Positions 1-7,408 of a DNA stretch of 64,000 bases are shown one piece after another; the stretch's first letter is position 1, and the number at the start of each line of letters is the position of its first letter. Both the position numbers and the translations under genes were made by a program. The notes beneath the pieces were generated by a model, which was not told where the DNA came from, ran no database searches, and saw nothing but the letters and a program-made list of their open reading frames with translations. This DNA comes from Bradyrhizobium lablabi. Its GTDB lineage: Bacteria > Pseudomonadota > Alphaproteobacteria > Rhizobiales > Xanthobacteraceae. The stretch lies in contig NZ_JAFCLN010000001.1 of assembly GCF_018129385.1 (NCBI RefSeq), positions 62,001 through 126,000 on the forward strand, read 5' to 3'.

Positions 1-173
1 CCGAGCAGATCCGCCTCGCAGACCGCCTGAGGAGTTTTGGCGCCTGCGAGGATGCCGTCGATATCTGGACGGCCGAGGGCATCGTCCATGCTGAAGACGT
101 GCCTGAACTGCCTGCCGACCAGTTCATTGCGCTTGCCGACAATATCGGGAGGACCAGCCGTGACGCTCGATGA
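1..173 (+). CDS. mdcD: Malonate decarboxylase beta subunit, C-terminal fragment
   Basis: The reading frame is open from base 3 to a TGA at 171-173 and gives the last 56 residues of a protein cut by the window edge (beginning EQIRLADRLRSFG and ending NIGRTSRDAR). Alone the fragment is not diagnostic. It is called MdcD because it directly precedes and overlaps by 14 bp the gamma-subunit gene, the usual D-E order in mdc operons. MdcD and MdcE together form the carboxyltransferase-like decarboxylase that releases CO2 from malonyl-S-ACP and leaves acetyl-S-ACP. The call is inferred mainly from context. Confidence 0.75.
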   Translation, partial: EQIRLADRLRSFGACEDAVDIWTAEGIVHAEDVPELPADQFIALADNIGRTSRDAR

Positions 174-882
174 AGTTCTCGCCTCGCTGTTTCCCGAAGG
201 CCATGATGTGAAGAACGACGGCGGCGTCGTGTCCGGGTCGGCGACGCTGCGATCCGGTAACAAGGCGCTCGTGATCGGAGTGGCAGATCGCGCTCCGCTT
301 GGGGTCGACGAAGCCATCCGGCTGTCACGCCATGTGCTGGATTCCCTCAGCGAAGGAAGTGGCCCGATCCTCGTGCTGGTCGACAGCGACAGCCAGCGCA
401 TGAGCAAACGCGATGAGCTGCTCGGCCTCAACGAGTTTCTCGCCCATCTCGCCAAGACGCTGATCTATGCGGACATGAATCGCCGGCCGGCCATCGGCAT
501 CCTTTACGGCCATTCGGCTGCCGGGGCGCTTCTCGCCACCGGACTTGCCACCCGCGTGCTGGTGGGCGTGCCCGGCGCCACGCCGGCGGTGATGGATCTG
601 CCTTCGATGTCCAAGGTCACCAAGCTGTCGATGGAAGCCCTACAGGAGAAGGCCAAATCCACACCGGTGTTTGCGCCGGGGCTGTCGAATCTGTCCCGAA
701 TGGGCGCGGTTCATGTGACCTGGAACGATGCCGTTCCGCTCGCTGATCAGCTCGACACCTTGTTGCTCAACATGCCCGATGTGCACGACCGGCGGGACGT
801 CATCGGCAAGGAGCGTGGCGGCCGCATGAAGGCGGCCGAAATTGCGGAGCGGGTCCGTGACCTTGCCTTGCACTCCCAGTGA
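160..882 (+). CDS. mdcE: Malonate decarboxylase gamma subunit
   Basis: A 240-residue protein of the size expected for MdcE, the partner of the beta subunit in the cytoplasmic malonate decarboxylase complex (malonate to acetate plus CO2 through an ACP-bound thioester). The crotonase-like fold is suggested by the small-residue-rich stretch around GILYGHSAAGALLATGLA. The GTG at 160 is preferred over the upstream ATG at 37: it matches the expected N-terminus (VTLDEVLASLFPEGHDV) and overlaps the mdcD stop by 14 bp. An ATG start at 37 would put the first 41 residues inside mdcD. The next gene, mdcG, overlaps the end, so D-E-G are probably translationally coupled. Confidence 0.88.
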   Translation: MTLDEVLASLFPEGHDVKNDGGVVSGSATLRSGNKALVIGVADRAPLGVDEAIRLSRHVLDSLSEGSGPILVLVDSDSQRMSKRDELLGLNEFLAHLAKTLIYADMNRRPAIGILYGHSAAGALLATGLATRVLVGVPGATPAVMDLPSMSKVTKLSMEALQEKAKSTPVFAPGLSNLSRMGAVHVTWNDAVPLADQLDTLLLNMPDVHDRRDVIGKERGGRMKAAEIAERVRDLALHSQ

Positions 883-1537
883 GCGTCCGGCCGGACGGCA
901 CGATCTCGTGTTCGTCAGCCCAAAGGGCTGGCGCACGATGCTGGCCGCGCGCGACGATCTTGCTGAGGATGCTCTGATAGCGCGCTGGCCCGAGCAAGGG
1001 TGGCCGACGATCCGGCGGCGTGCCATGCCGGGTGAGCCGTCTGGCGTTGCGCTCGGCCTTCCGCTGCCGCCCTCAGCCGGAAAGAAGCGGCTCTGCTTTC
1101 TCTTGCAAGCCGGCGACGTCCTTTCGGTTGTCCGGCCGCCTTCGCTCGATGACGTGCGCCGGTCGGCGCCGCCTGCCTGGCAGCTCACGCTAGACCGCCT
1201 CGGCGAACTCGCTTTCCGGCATTCGATAGAGGCCCGGGTGTTCGGCAGCCTCGCCTGGTGCGCGCTCACCGGGCTGGACTACCTCACCGGCCGCTCCGAC
1301 CTCGACGTGCTGCTGGATGTCCGCCGCGATACCGATCTCGATTGCCTGGCCGCTGACGTTGCCGCCGTCGAAGCCGATGCGCCCATGCGCATCGACGGCG
1401 AATTGAAGCGCCACGATGGCGCCGCGGTGAATTGGCGCGAGTTTCACGCCGGCGCAAGTGACGTGCTGGTGAAGCACATCGACGGCGTCTCCTTGCTCGA
1501 TCGGCGCGACTTCATGTCTGGAGGAGCGCTCCGATGA
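857..1537 (+). CDS. mdcG: Phosphoribosyl-dephospho-CoA transferase (malonate decarboxylase holo-ACP synthase)
   Basis: MdcG transfers the 2'-(5''-triphosphoribosyl)-3'-dephospho-CoA prosthetic group onto the acyl carrier subunit MdcC, which is not in this window. The protein has the nucleotidyltransferase-like motif FGSLAWCALTGLDYLTGRSDLDVLLDV in its second half; the paired acidic residues of SDLD are the expected metal ligands. The exact start is uncertain. A TTG at 842 or a GTG at 857 would both overlap mdcE, and GTG was chosen, giving 226 residues. The 3' end overlaps mdcB by 4 bp (ATGA). Together with MdcB it assembles the cofactor, so its presence implies a biotin-independent malonate decarboxylase. 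Confidence 0.87.
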   Translation: MTLPCTPSERPAGRHDLVFVSPKGWRTMLAARDDLAEDALIARWPEQGWPTIRRRAMPGEPSGVALGLPLPPSAGKKRLCFLLQAGDVLSVVRPPSLDDVRRSAPPAWQLTLDRLGELAFRHSIEARVFGSLAWCALTGLDYLTGRSDLDVLLDVRRDTDLDCLAADVAAVEADAPMRIDGELKRHDGAAVNWREFHAGASDVLVKHIDGVSLLDRRDFMSGGALR

Positions 1538-2415
1538 CGGCCGTTCTGGCATATGACGCGCAGCTTGCTGTTACGCCGCAAGTGCAGACAGACGGAGACG
1601 TCCGCCCGATTGGCGACATTGCTGCCGACTGCCTTCTCCTTGAACTGGAGACGTTTCCAAAACCCGGTCTCGTCAGCCATATCGACAATGGCAGCCATGA
1701 CGACATGGATGTCGGCACGTTTCGCGCGAGCGCGGCGGCGATCAAGCCTTACTTGCAACAGCTCGCCGACGTGGCCGCGCAGGGCTGCGACGTTGGAGAG
1801 CTGAGGGCGATCGGCATGGAGGCGGAAGGCGCCATGTTCGCGGCCACCTCCGGCATCAACACCCATCGCGGCGCCATCTTCGGTCTCGGCCTGTTATGCG
1901 CCGCGGCCGGCGCAAGAGCGGGCGGACTGGTCGAGCCCGGGCTTTCGCTGGGCGAGGTCGTCGCGCGCCGGTGGGGCCGCAGCATCCTCGATGGCCCGGT
2001 GCTGTTGCACAGCCACGGCACCGCGGCCCGACGCCAATTCCATGCCGGGGGTGCGCGCGCCGAGGCCGCGAGCGGATTTCCGAGCGTCTACCGGATTGGC
2101 CTGCCGTCCCTGCGGCGTGCGGCGCGCGTCCTGCCGAGAGATCCCGAAGCCGCGCGGGTCGAAGCATGCTTTGCGCTGATCGCCTCCGTCGAAGATACCA
2201 ATCTGCTGCATCGCGGCGGTCTCGATGGCCTTCGCTTTGCGCGCAAGACCACCCGGATTTTTCTCGATCAGGGCGGCGTTCGCCGGTCCGGCTGGCGCGA
2301 GCGCGCCTGTGCGGTTCACAGCGATTTCATTGCCAGGCGCCTCAGCCCGGGCGGGTCGGCCGATCTGCTGGCCATGACGTTGTTCGTCGATGCCCATGAA
2401 AGACCGAGCCAGTGA
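1534..2415 (+). CDS. mdcB: Triphosphoribosyl-dephospho-CoA synthase
   Basis: A 293-residue CitG/MdcB-family protein that makes 2'-(5''-triphosphoribosyl)-3'-dephospho-CoA from ATP and dephospho-CoA. Family signatures are visible: DCLLLELETFPKPGLVS near residue 33, DNGSHDDMD near 53, and GINTHRGAIFGLGLL near 108. It starts in an ATGA overlap with mdcG and ends in a GTGA overlap with the transporter gene. Gene order here is D-E-G-B-transporter-H. That resembles orders in which mdcB lies downstream of mdcG, except that the transporter sits between B and H. Confidence 0.92.
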   Translation: MTAVLAYDAQLAVTPQVQTDGDVRPIGDIAADCLLLELETFPKPGLVSHIDNGSHDDMDVGTFRASAAAIKPYLQQLADVAAQGCDVGELRAIGMEAEGAMFAATSGINTHRGAIFGLGLLCAAAGARAGGLVEPGLSLGEVVARRWGRSILDGPVLLHSHGTAARRQFHAGGARAEAASGFPSVYRIGLPSLRRAARVLPRDPEAARVEACFALIASVEDTNLLHRGGLDGLRFARKTTRIFLDQGGVRRSGWRERACAVHSDFIARRLSPGGSADLLAMTLFVDAHERPSQ

Positions 2416-3359
2416 TATCAGATGCGATCGTCATGGCGCTTGCGCCGGTCTTCTTCGTCCTGCTACTCGGTTATGCCGCCGGAAAATTCCGTATAGTCGA
2501 TAACCGAGAGGTCGACGGCTTCAATTCGCTTGTGATGGATTTTGCGTTGCCGGCGGCGTTGTTCGCCGCGACGGCATCGGCATCGCGTCATCAGATGATC
2601 GAGCAGGCGCCGCTGTTCCTGGTATTCGGACTGACGATCCTCATCCTTTATGCCGGATGGTATCTGGCCGTTCGGACGTTCTCCGATGTCTCGAGATCAG
2701 ATGCATCGCTTCAGGCGCTGACGATCGGTCTTCCGAACCTCGCCGGCGTCGGACTGCCGATCCTCGTTTCAATGAACGGGCCGACGGGAGCGGTTCCGGT
2801 GGCCGTCGCGTTGGCGTCCGGTTCGGTCTTCGTCAGTCCGCTTGCACTGCTCATCGTCGAGATCGCCGCAAGCAAGGCGCAGGGCGTGGAAATGTCGGCA
2901 GGGCAGATCCTGACAGCGCTCCGCAGGGCGGTGACAAAGCCCGTCGTCGTGGCACCGACGCTCGGCATTCTGTTTTCAGTGTCCGGTCTGGAACTCGGCA
3001 GACTCGCCGACGCCTGTCTGTCGCTGATCGGCAACGCCGCCGCCGGCGTTGCCTTGTTCCTGACCGGCCTGATCCTCTCGGCGCAAGCGTTCCGGCTCGA
3101 CTGGAAGATCGTCGCGGCGACCGCTGCCTCGGATATCATCCGGCCGCTGCTTGCCGTTGCCGTGGTCTTTTTCTTTCCGATTTCGTCTGCGGCAGGCAAG
3201 ACCGCAATCCTGCTTGCTGCGGCACCGTCCGGATTCTTCGGCATCCTCTTTGCCGTCAACTATCGGATGGATTATGCGACGGTGGGATCGATGGTGGTCG
3301 CGAGCACGGCGTTCAGCATCGTCACGATGGCCATCGCTATTGGCCTGCTCTTTCACTAG
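2412..3359 (+). CDS. AEC-family transporter, probable malonate carrier
   Basis: A 315-residue hydrophobic protein with about ten predicted membrane segments, typical of the auxin efflux carrier (AEC) family, which includes the malonate permease MdcF. Recognisable stretches include the opening segment ending FVLLLGYAAGKF and a second-half repeat beginning KPVVVAPTLGILF. It starts at a GTG overlapping the mdcB stop (GTGA). It sits inside the mdc operon and is followed after 6 bp by mdcH, so malonate uptake is the obvious role. The substrate is inferred from context only, because AEC proteins vary in specificity. Confidence 0.82.
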   Translation: MISDAIVMALAPVFFVLLLGYAAGKFRIVDNREVDGFNSLVMDFALPAALFAATASASRHQMIEQAPLFLVFGLTILILYAGWYLAVRTFSDVSRSDASLQALTIGLPNLAGVGLPILVSMNGPTGAVPVAVALASGSVFVSPLALLIVEIAASKAQGVEMSAGQILTALRRAVTKPVVVAPTLGILFSVSGLELGRLADACLSLIGNAAAGVALFLTGLILSAQAFRLDWKIVAATAASDIIRPLLAVAVVFFFPISSAAGKTAILLAAAPSGFFGILFAVNYRMDYATVGSMVVASTAFSIVTMAIAIGLLFH

Positions 3360-3365
3360 GCGCGG

Positions 3366-4304
3366 ATGATGACGCTGGCGATCTTGTGTTCAGGGCAGGG
3401 CAGGCAGCATCCGGATATGTTCGCATTGACGGGCGGTGCGCCGGAAGCGGCAGGCCTGTTTGCGCACGCGGCCAAACTGCTTGGCAAGGATCCCCGCGAT
3501 TTCGTCCGCGGCGAATCCAGCGAAACCGTGCATCGCAATCGTGCCGGCCAGATCCTGTGCACGGTACAGGCGCTGGCCGCCGCGGCCGCGTTACGTGACG
3601 CCTTGCCCGGCCGAATCATTGTCGCCGGCTATAGTGTCGGCGAGGTCGCGGCATGGGGCGTTTCAGGTGTGTTCAATGCGATGGACACGCTCGACCTGGT
3701 CGCTCGCCGTGCCGAAGCGATGGATGCCGCCACACCGCCCGGTGACGGCCTGATGTTCGTGCGCGGCCTTTCCCGCAGCGATATCGATCGCCTGTGCGAG
3801 CGTCATGGTGCCGCAGTCGCTATCGTCAATCCCGGCGATGCCTTCGTCCTCGGCGGAAGCCGCACGGCATTGCGGGCGATCGCATCGGAAGCGAACGCGA
3901 TGTACGCCAGCCGGGTAGTCGATGTGCCGGTGGAGGTCGCCTCGCACACCAAACGGCTTGCCCCGGCCTCCGCCGTGTTCCGTGAGAGCTTGTGCGCGAT
4001 ATCTGCGGCATTTCCCCCAGCCGCAGGAACGCGCCTCCTGAGTGGCGTGGACGGCGCGACAGTCCTCTCCGCGGAGACTGGCCTCGACAAGCTGGCAGCG
4101 CAGATTTCGCAAACGGTGCAGTGGGCGAGCTGCCTGCAAAGCTGCGTGGAAGCAGGCGCGACGGCTTTCCTCGAGCTCGGCCCGGGTCATGCATTGAGCG
4201 AGATGGCGGCGGGCGCCTGGCGCGATGTTCCGGCGCGATCGCTGGACGATTTCAGGAGTTTGCAGGGAACGCGCAACTGGCTCGCGCAGCATGTCGGCCG
4301 CTAG
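3366..4304 (+). CDS. mdcH: Malonate decarboxylase malonyl-CoA:ACP acyltransferase
   Basis: A 312-residue acyltransferase of the FabD superfamily. It has the N-terminal glycine loop CSGQGRQHPDMF, the nucleophile elbow GYSVGE with the catalytic serine near residue 91, and a later histidine-containing segment (VASHTKRLAPA). MdcH primes the malonate decarboxylase ACP with a malonyl group from malonyl-CoA. It is the last gene of the operon; the nearest downstream hairpin is oriented for the opposite strand. The two adjacent Met codons at 3366 and 3369 are equally possible starts. Confidence 0.9.
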   Translation: MMTLAILCSGQGRQHPDMFALTGGAPEAAGLFAHAAKLLGKDPRDFVRGESSETVHRNRAGQILCTVQALAAAAALRDALPGRIIVAGYSVGEVAAWGVSGVFNAMDTLDLVARRAEAMDAATPPGDGLMFVRGLSRSDIDRLCERHGAAVAIVNPGDAFVLGGSRTALRAIASEANAMYASRVVDVPVEVASHTKRLAPASAVFRESLCAISAAFPPAAGTRLLSGVDGATVLSAETGLDKLAAQISQTVQWASCLQSCVEAGATAFLELGPGHALSEMAAGAWRDVPARSLDDFRSLQGTRNWLAQHVGR

Positions 4305-4374
4305 TCGGCGCTCAAGAGTCTTTGGTTAGATCCGGCGACGTTGAATCGTCTTGATGTCAAGCCGACAAAAAAGT

Positions 4375-4411
4375 GGGGCCGTCCTTCGGCGGGGGGACCA
4401 AGGACGGCCCC
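4375..4411 (-). terminator. Rho-independent terminator for the AraC-family gene
   Basis: A perfect 12-bp inverted repeat (GGGGCCGTCCTT / AAGGACGGCCCC) with a 13-base loop. Read on the minus strand, the GC-rich stem is followed by ACTTTTTTG, a proper U-tract. It lies 55 bases past the stop of the minus-strand AraC gene. On the plus strand the following bases (TAGAGGCTCG) are not U-rich, so it is a poor terminator for the mdc operon. Confidence 0.85.
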
Positions 4412-4466
4412 TAGAGGCTCGTATGCCCGGGAGGGGGAGGCTCGAGCCGAAAAGAGGTCTGAATCG

Positions 4467-5516
4467 CTACATCTGCATCATCGCAGATTGGGCGTCTTGC
4501 GTATTTCGCGAACCCAAGACGTTTCCCATTTCGCATGATCGGTCAAAGTCGGATCCTCGTGCGGAGGATTTCCTTGGAGGATTGACCGCCAAGTCGTTCT
4601 TGCTGGCGCAGCGCCAGCGCGCCGGCGTTTCGCCGGTGATGCGTTTGAAGACGGTCGAGAAATGCGCCTGCGTGCAGAAGCCGACCGCCAATGCGATTTC
4701 GGCCAGGGGCATTTCGGCGCTCGACAGCAGCGACTTGGCGTGCTCGATGCGCTGATGCAGGAGATATTCGCGCGGGCGATATCCTGTCGCGGCGCGGAAC
4801 TGCGCAGCAAAGTGCATGCGGGACAGCCCTGCGACCCTGGCGAGGTCGGCGAGGCTGATGCAGCGGTCGAAATGATCCTTGATGTATTCCTCGACGCGCC
4901 GCAGCCGCCATTTCGGCAATGCATTGACCTTGGTGCGCGGGAATTCGAGCCGGCCCAGATGCATCGCCAGCGTCTGGCCGATGCATCGCGCAAATCGTTC
5001 GTCGGCCGGACTGCCTTGCTCGGTCAGCGCCCTCGCGAGCTGCTGGGCAAAGGAATCGCGCAGCAGGACGAGGTCGTTCAGACCCTCCGCCTCAAGCGGG
5101 GCCCTTGCCGGCGGCTCCGCGGGAAAGTAGCCGACGGAAACGTGAAAGTGCAGGAAGTCGCACGGCGCGTGAAACTGGGCGCTGAGCTGCTTCGACGGCG
5201 CGCCGACATAGAGCGTGCCCGCCGGCATGATGCCGTCAAAAATGGTCTGGCGTTCCCTGGACAATTTCAGCCGCGTTGTCTTCAGGGCCACGCCGATGAA
5301 ATATCGATCCGCCGGCGTTGTCGCTTCGGCGCTTCGCAGCGTGTCCCTGGCGTCGGTCCAGCGCGAGATGGAGATGTCATCGGCACCGACGCCCGGCTCC
5401 AGCCGGCGCCAGGCTCGTTCAAGGGGGAGGGCCTTCGCCCTCTCCGGCGTTTTCGGCTCCAGCGAATCGTCTGGAAGATCGGCCCAGGCGCGGCCCGCTT
5501 GCATGTCGTTCAGCAT
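4467..5516 (-). CDS. AraC/XylS-family transcriptional regulator
   Basis: A DNA-binding regulator of about 349 residues. The C-terminal 110 residues carry the two helix-turn-helix units of the AraC family: RVEEYIKDHFDRCISLADLARVAGLSRMHFAAQFRAATGYRPREYL, then LAEIALAVGFCTQAHFSTVFKRITGETPARWR. The N-terminal part is an unidentified sensor domain. Start 5516 (MLNDMQAG) is preferred over the longer 5606 start because GGAAGGGA lies just upstream. The DNA-binding half closely resembles the AraC gene at 12847, so the two are likely paralogues. The target is unknown; the neighbouring mdc operon and efflux genes are both candidates. Confidence 0.88.
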   Translation of the reverse strand: MLNDMQAGRAWADLPDDSLEPKTPERAKALPLERAWRRLEPGVGADDISISRWTDARDTLRSAEATTPADRYFIGVALKTTRLKLSRERQTIFDGIMPAGTLYVGAPSKQLSAQFHAPCDFLHFHVSVGYFPAEPPARAPLEAEGLNDLVLLRDSFAQQLARALTEQGSPADERFARCIGQTLAMHLGRLEFPRTKVNALPKWRLRRVEEYIKDHFDRCISLADLARVAGLSRMHFAAQFRAATGYRPREYLLHQRIEHAKSLLSSAEMPLAEIALAVGFCTQAHFSTVFKRITGETPARWRCASKNDLAVNPPRKSSARGSDFDRSCEMGNVLGSRNTQDAQSAMMQM

Positions 5517-5846
5517 CGTTCTGTCCCTTCCGGGCTGCGCTGGCGATCGCCGGCGAGCCCATGAATTCAACATTCGATGCCAGGAGGATACGTCCGCCCC
5601 CGCCATTAAGCGCGTTATCGATGCTTAAGGACTGTTAGATTTTGCAAATGCACATATACCGGCCGGGCAGCCAGGATAATGTAAATCATCAAATAAATTC
5701 AATGCCTTATATCATATTAAGGTCGCGGACAAAAGTGTTAAGATGCTGCACGGCAACAGCGTCGCCACGATTGTTCGCCTTGTCGGCGATCCCGTGGTCG
5801 TGATGCACCAAAGGACGAATTTGCGGGCCGGTATTTCGAACCGCGC
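5517..5846. other. AT-richer intergenic region upstream of the AraC gene
   Basis: No convincing gene is seen. The stretch 5630-5730 is clearly AT-richer than its surroundings (for example AAATCATCAAATAAATTC) and most likely holds the promoter of the minus-strand AraC gene. No specific -35/-10 pair could be assigned with confidence. Confidence 0.4.
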
Positions 5847-5885
5847 GGGCTTTTGCAAAAACGCACGAAGCTTGCGCAATAGCCC
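5847..5885 (-). terminator. Possible terminator hairpin after the HlyD gene
   Basis: An inverted repeat with 10-base arms and one mismatch (GGGCTTTTGC / GCAATAGCCC) and a 19-base loop, 22 bases past the stop of the HlyD-type gene on the minus strand. No U-tract follows the stem, so it is a weak candidate and could instead be an mRNA 3'-end stabiliser. Confidence 0.3.
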
Positions 5886-5907
5886 GTATTCTTACGGAGA
5901 TCGCCGA

Positions 5908-7194
5908 TTACCGCATACGCGGGGAGACGTTGATGCCGGGCGCGAGGCCAGGCACGATTTTTTCCGGCGACGGTATGTCGGGCTGATTTGAATAGGGAAT
6001 CGTCTCGGCTTCGGGGCGCTGTCCGGACGTATCTTGCAGGCAGTTCGGGCGCGGCGGAGGCCCGCCGCTGAACAGGTCGTAGATCGGGTCGACAAGATTC
6101 GCGCGGATGCGGCCGAGCCAGCCGGGGGGAACGTCCGCAGCAGGCTGGCGGATCGTCACCGTCGCCGTCATGCCGGAAACCAGCGGCACGCCTGACGGCA
6201 CCGTGTCGATGGCAAGGCGGACCGGCACCCGCTGGGCGAGGCGCACCCAGGTGTAAATCGGATCGACGTTGGGCAATCCTTGCGTGCCCGCCGTCGCGTT
6301 GGACACGCTGACGCCGCGGGTAACGGTCTTCACATGTCCAAGGATCGGCTGCGCGTAACCCATGAGCTGGGCCTCGGCGCGATCGCCGACGCACACATTG
6401 GCCATCTTGGTTTCTTCGAAATAGCCGTCGATCCAGAAGCTGTTGGAGTCGATCACGGAAATATTGCTGGCGCCGGTGACGGCATAGTCTCCGACCCTCA
6501 GCAGAAGGTTGGTGACATAGCCGTCGACGGGACTGACGATCCTTGTCCGCTTCAGGTTCAATTCCGCCTGCGCGAGTTGATGCACGGCCGCCTCATAGGC
6601 CGCCTTCGCCTGCACGGCGGTACCGGCGTAGATCTGTTGCTCTTCGGGCGTGGTCGCGAGATCGGACAGATGCTGACGCCGGGTGGATTCGGCCTGCTTG
6701 ACTTCGAGATCTGCGGCGCGCTGGTTGACCTGCGCCTTGTCGACGTTGACCGCGACCTGGAAGTCGAAGGGATCGATCACGTACAGGACATCGCCCTTGT
6801 GGACGAACTGGTTGTCGGCGACATGCAATTCGACGATCTTGCCCGAGACCTGCGGCGCGATATTGGCGACCTGAACGCGGACACTGCCGTTCCGGGTCCA
6901 GGGCGCGCTTACATAGTGCTGCCAGGTGAGAAGCGAGATCAGGATGGCGACCAGCGCGATGGCGAGCGTCGCAAGGTGTTTGCCGGCCGCGCGGGCAAGG
7001 CGCTTGACGGCATCAAGCCTCGCTGTCTTCGGCGGGGCTGCTCCCACGGGAGGCTGACCGCCATCCGGCATGCGGTTGGTGGTATCGCGTGCCGCGGGCT
7101 CCAGGACGGGGGCATCGGCATCGCCGGTGAGAGCGGTTTCAGCCTGCGGTTTGCCGTTCGGTGCGGCTTGATACAGGGACATTGCGGCGTCCAT
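5908..7194 (-). CDS. HlyD/EmrA-family periplasmic adaptor of an efflux pump
   Basis: A 428-residue membrane fusion protein. A cytoplasmic N-terminus of about 70 residues is followed by one membrane segment (HLATLAIALVAILISLLTW). A barrel-sandwich/lipoyl domain comes next (VANIAPQVSGKIVELHVADNQFVHKGDVLYVID), then a short helical hairpin, the second lipoyl half (RTRIVSPVDGYVTNLLLRVGDYA) and a beta-barrel domain. It starts 10 bp after the DUF1656 gene with GGGGAA upstream. The set FUSC protein, DUF1656 protein and adaptor matches the AaeB/AaeX/AaeA arrangement that exports aromatic carboxylic acids. The substrate here is not known. Confidence 0.9.
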   Translation of the reverse strand: MDAAMSLYQAAPNGKPQAETALTGDADAPVLEPAARDTTNRMPDGGQPPVGAAPPKTARLDAVKRLARAAGKHLATLAIALVAILISLLTWQHYVSAPWTRNGSVRVQVANIAPQVSGKIVELHVADNQFVHKGDVLYVIDPFDFQVAVNVDKAQVNQRAADLEVKQAESTRRQHLSDLATTPEEQQIYAGTAVQAKAAYEAAVHQLAQAELNLKRTRIVSPVDGYVTNLLLRVGDYAVTGASNISVIDSNSFWIDGYFEETKMANVCVGDRAEAQLMGYAQPILGHVKTVTRGVSVSNATAGTQGLPNVDPIYTWVRLAQRVPVRLAIDTVPSGVPLVSGMTATVTIRQPAADVPPGWLGRIRANLVDPIYDLFSGGPPPRPNCLQDTSGQRPEAETIPYSNQPDIPSPEKIVPGLAPGINVSPRMR

Positions 7195-7204
7195 GACGAT
7201 TCCC

Positions 7205-7408
7205 CTAGAAAAGCAGCGTGAGCAAGCCGAACAGCGTGACGTAGACGCTGAGTTCGGCCAGAGACGGATTGCTGAAGAAATTTGAAAAGCCCACGAAGTG
7301 AAGCAGCGGGCGCAGCAGCAGGAAGAGCATCAGCGCGACCACGGCATAGGAGACGATGGGCGCAACCAGGACGCCGCCAAGAATGAGCTCTCGATAGGTG
7401 TGCGTCAT
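7205..7408 (-). CDS. DUF1656 (AaeX-like) small inner-membrane protein
   Basis: A 67-residue protein with two hydrophobic segments (VAPIVSYAVVALMLFLLLRPLL and ELSVYVTLFGLLTLLF) and the family-type opening MTHTYRELILGGVLVAP. DUF1656 proteins are encoded between FUSC-type and HlyD-type efflux genes; their exact role is not established. It starts in an ATGA overlap with the FUSC gene, so the two are translationally coupled. Confidence 0.88.
   Translation of the reverse strand: MTHTYRELILGGVLVAPIVSYAVVALMLFLLLRPLLHFVGFSNFFSNPSLAELSVYVTLFGLLTLLF

Noticed and set aside
4375..4411. Hairpin as terminator of the malonate operon
   Set aside because: The T-run follows the stem only on the minus strand, so it is assigned to the AraC gene. 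It may still slow plus-strand transcription.
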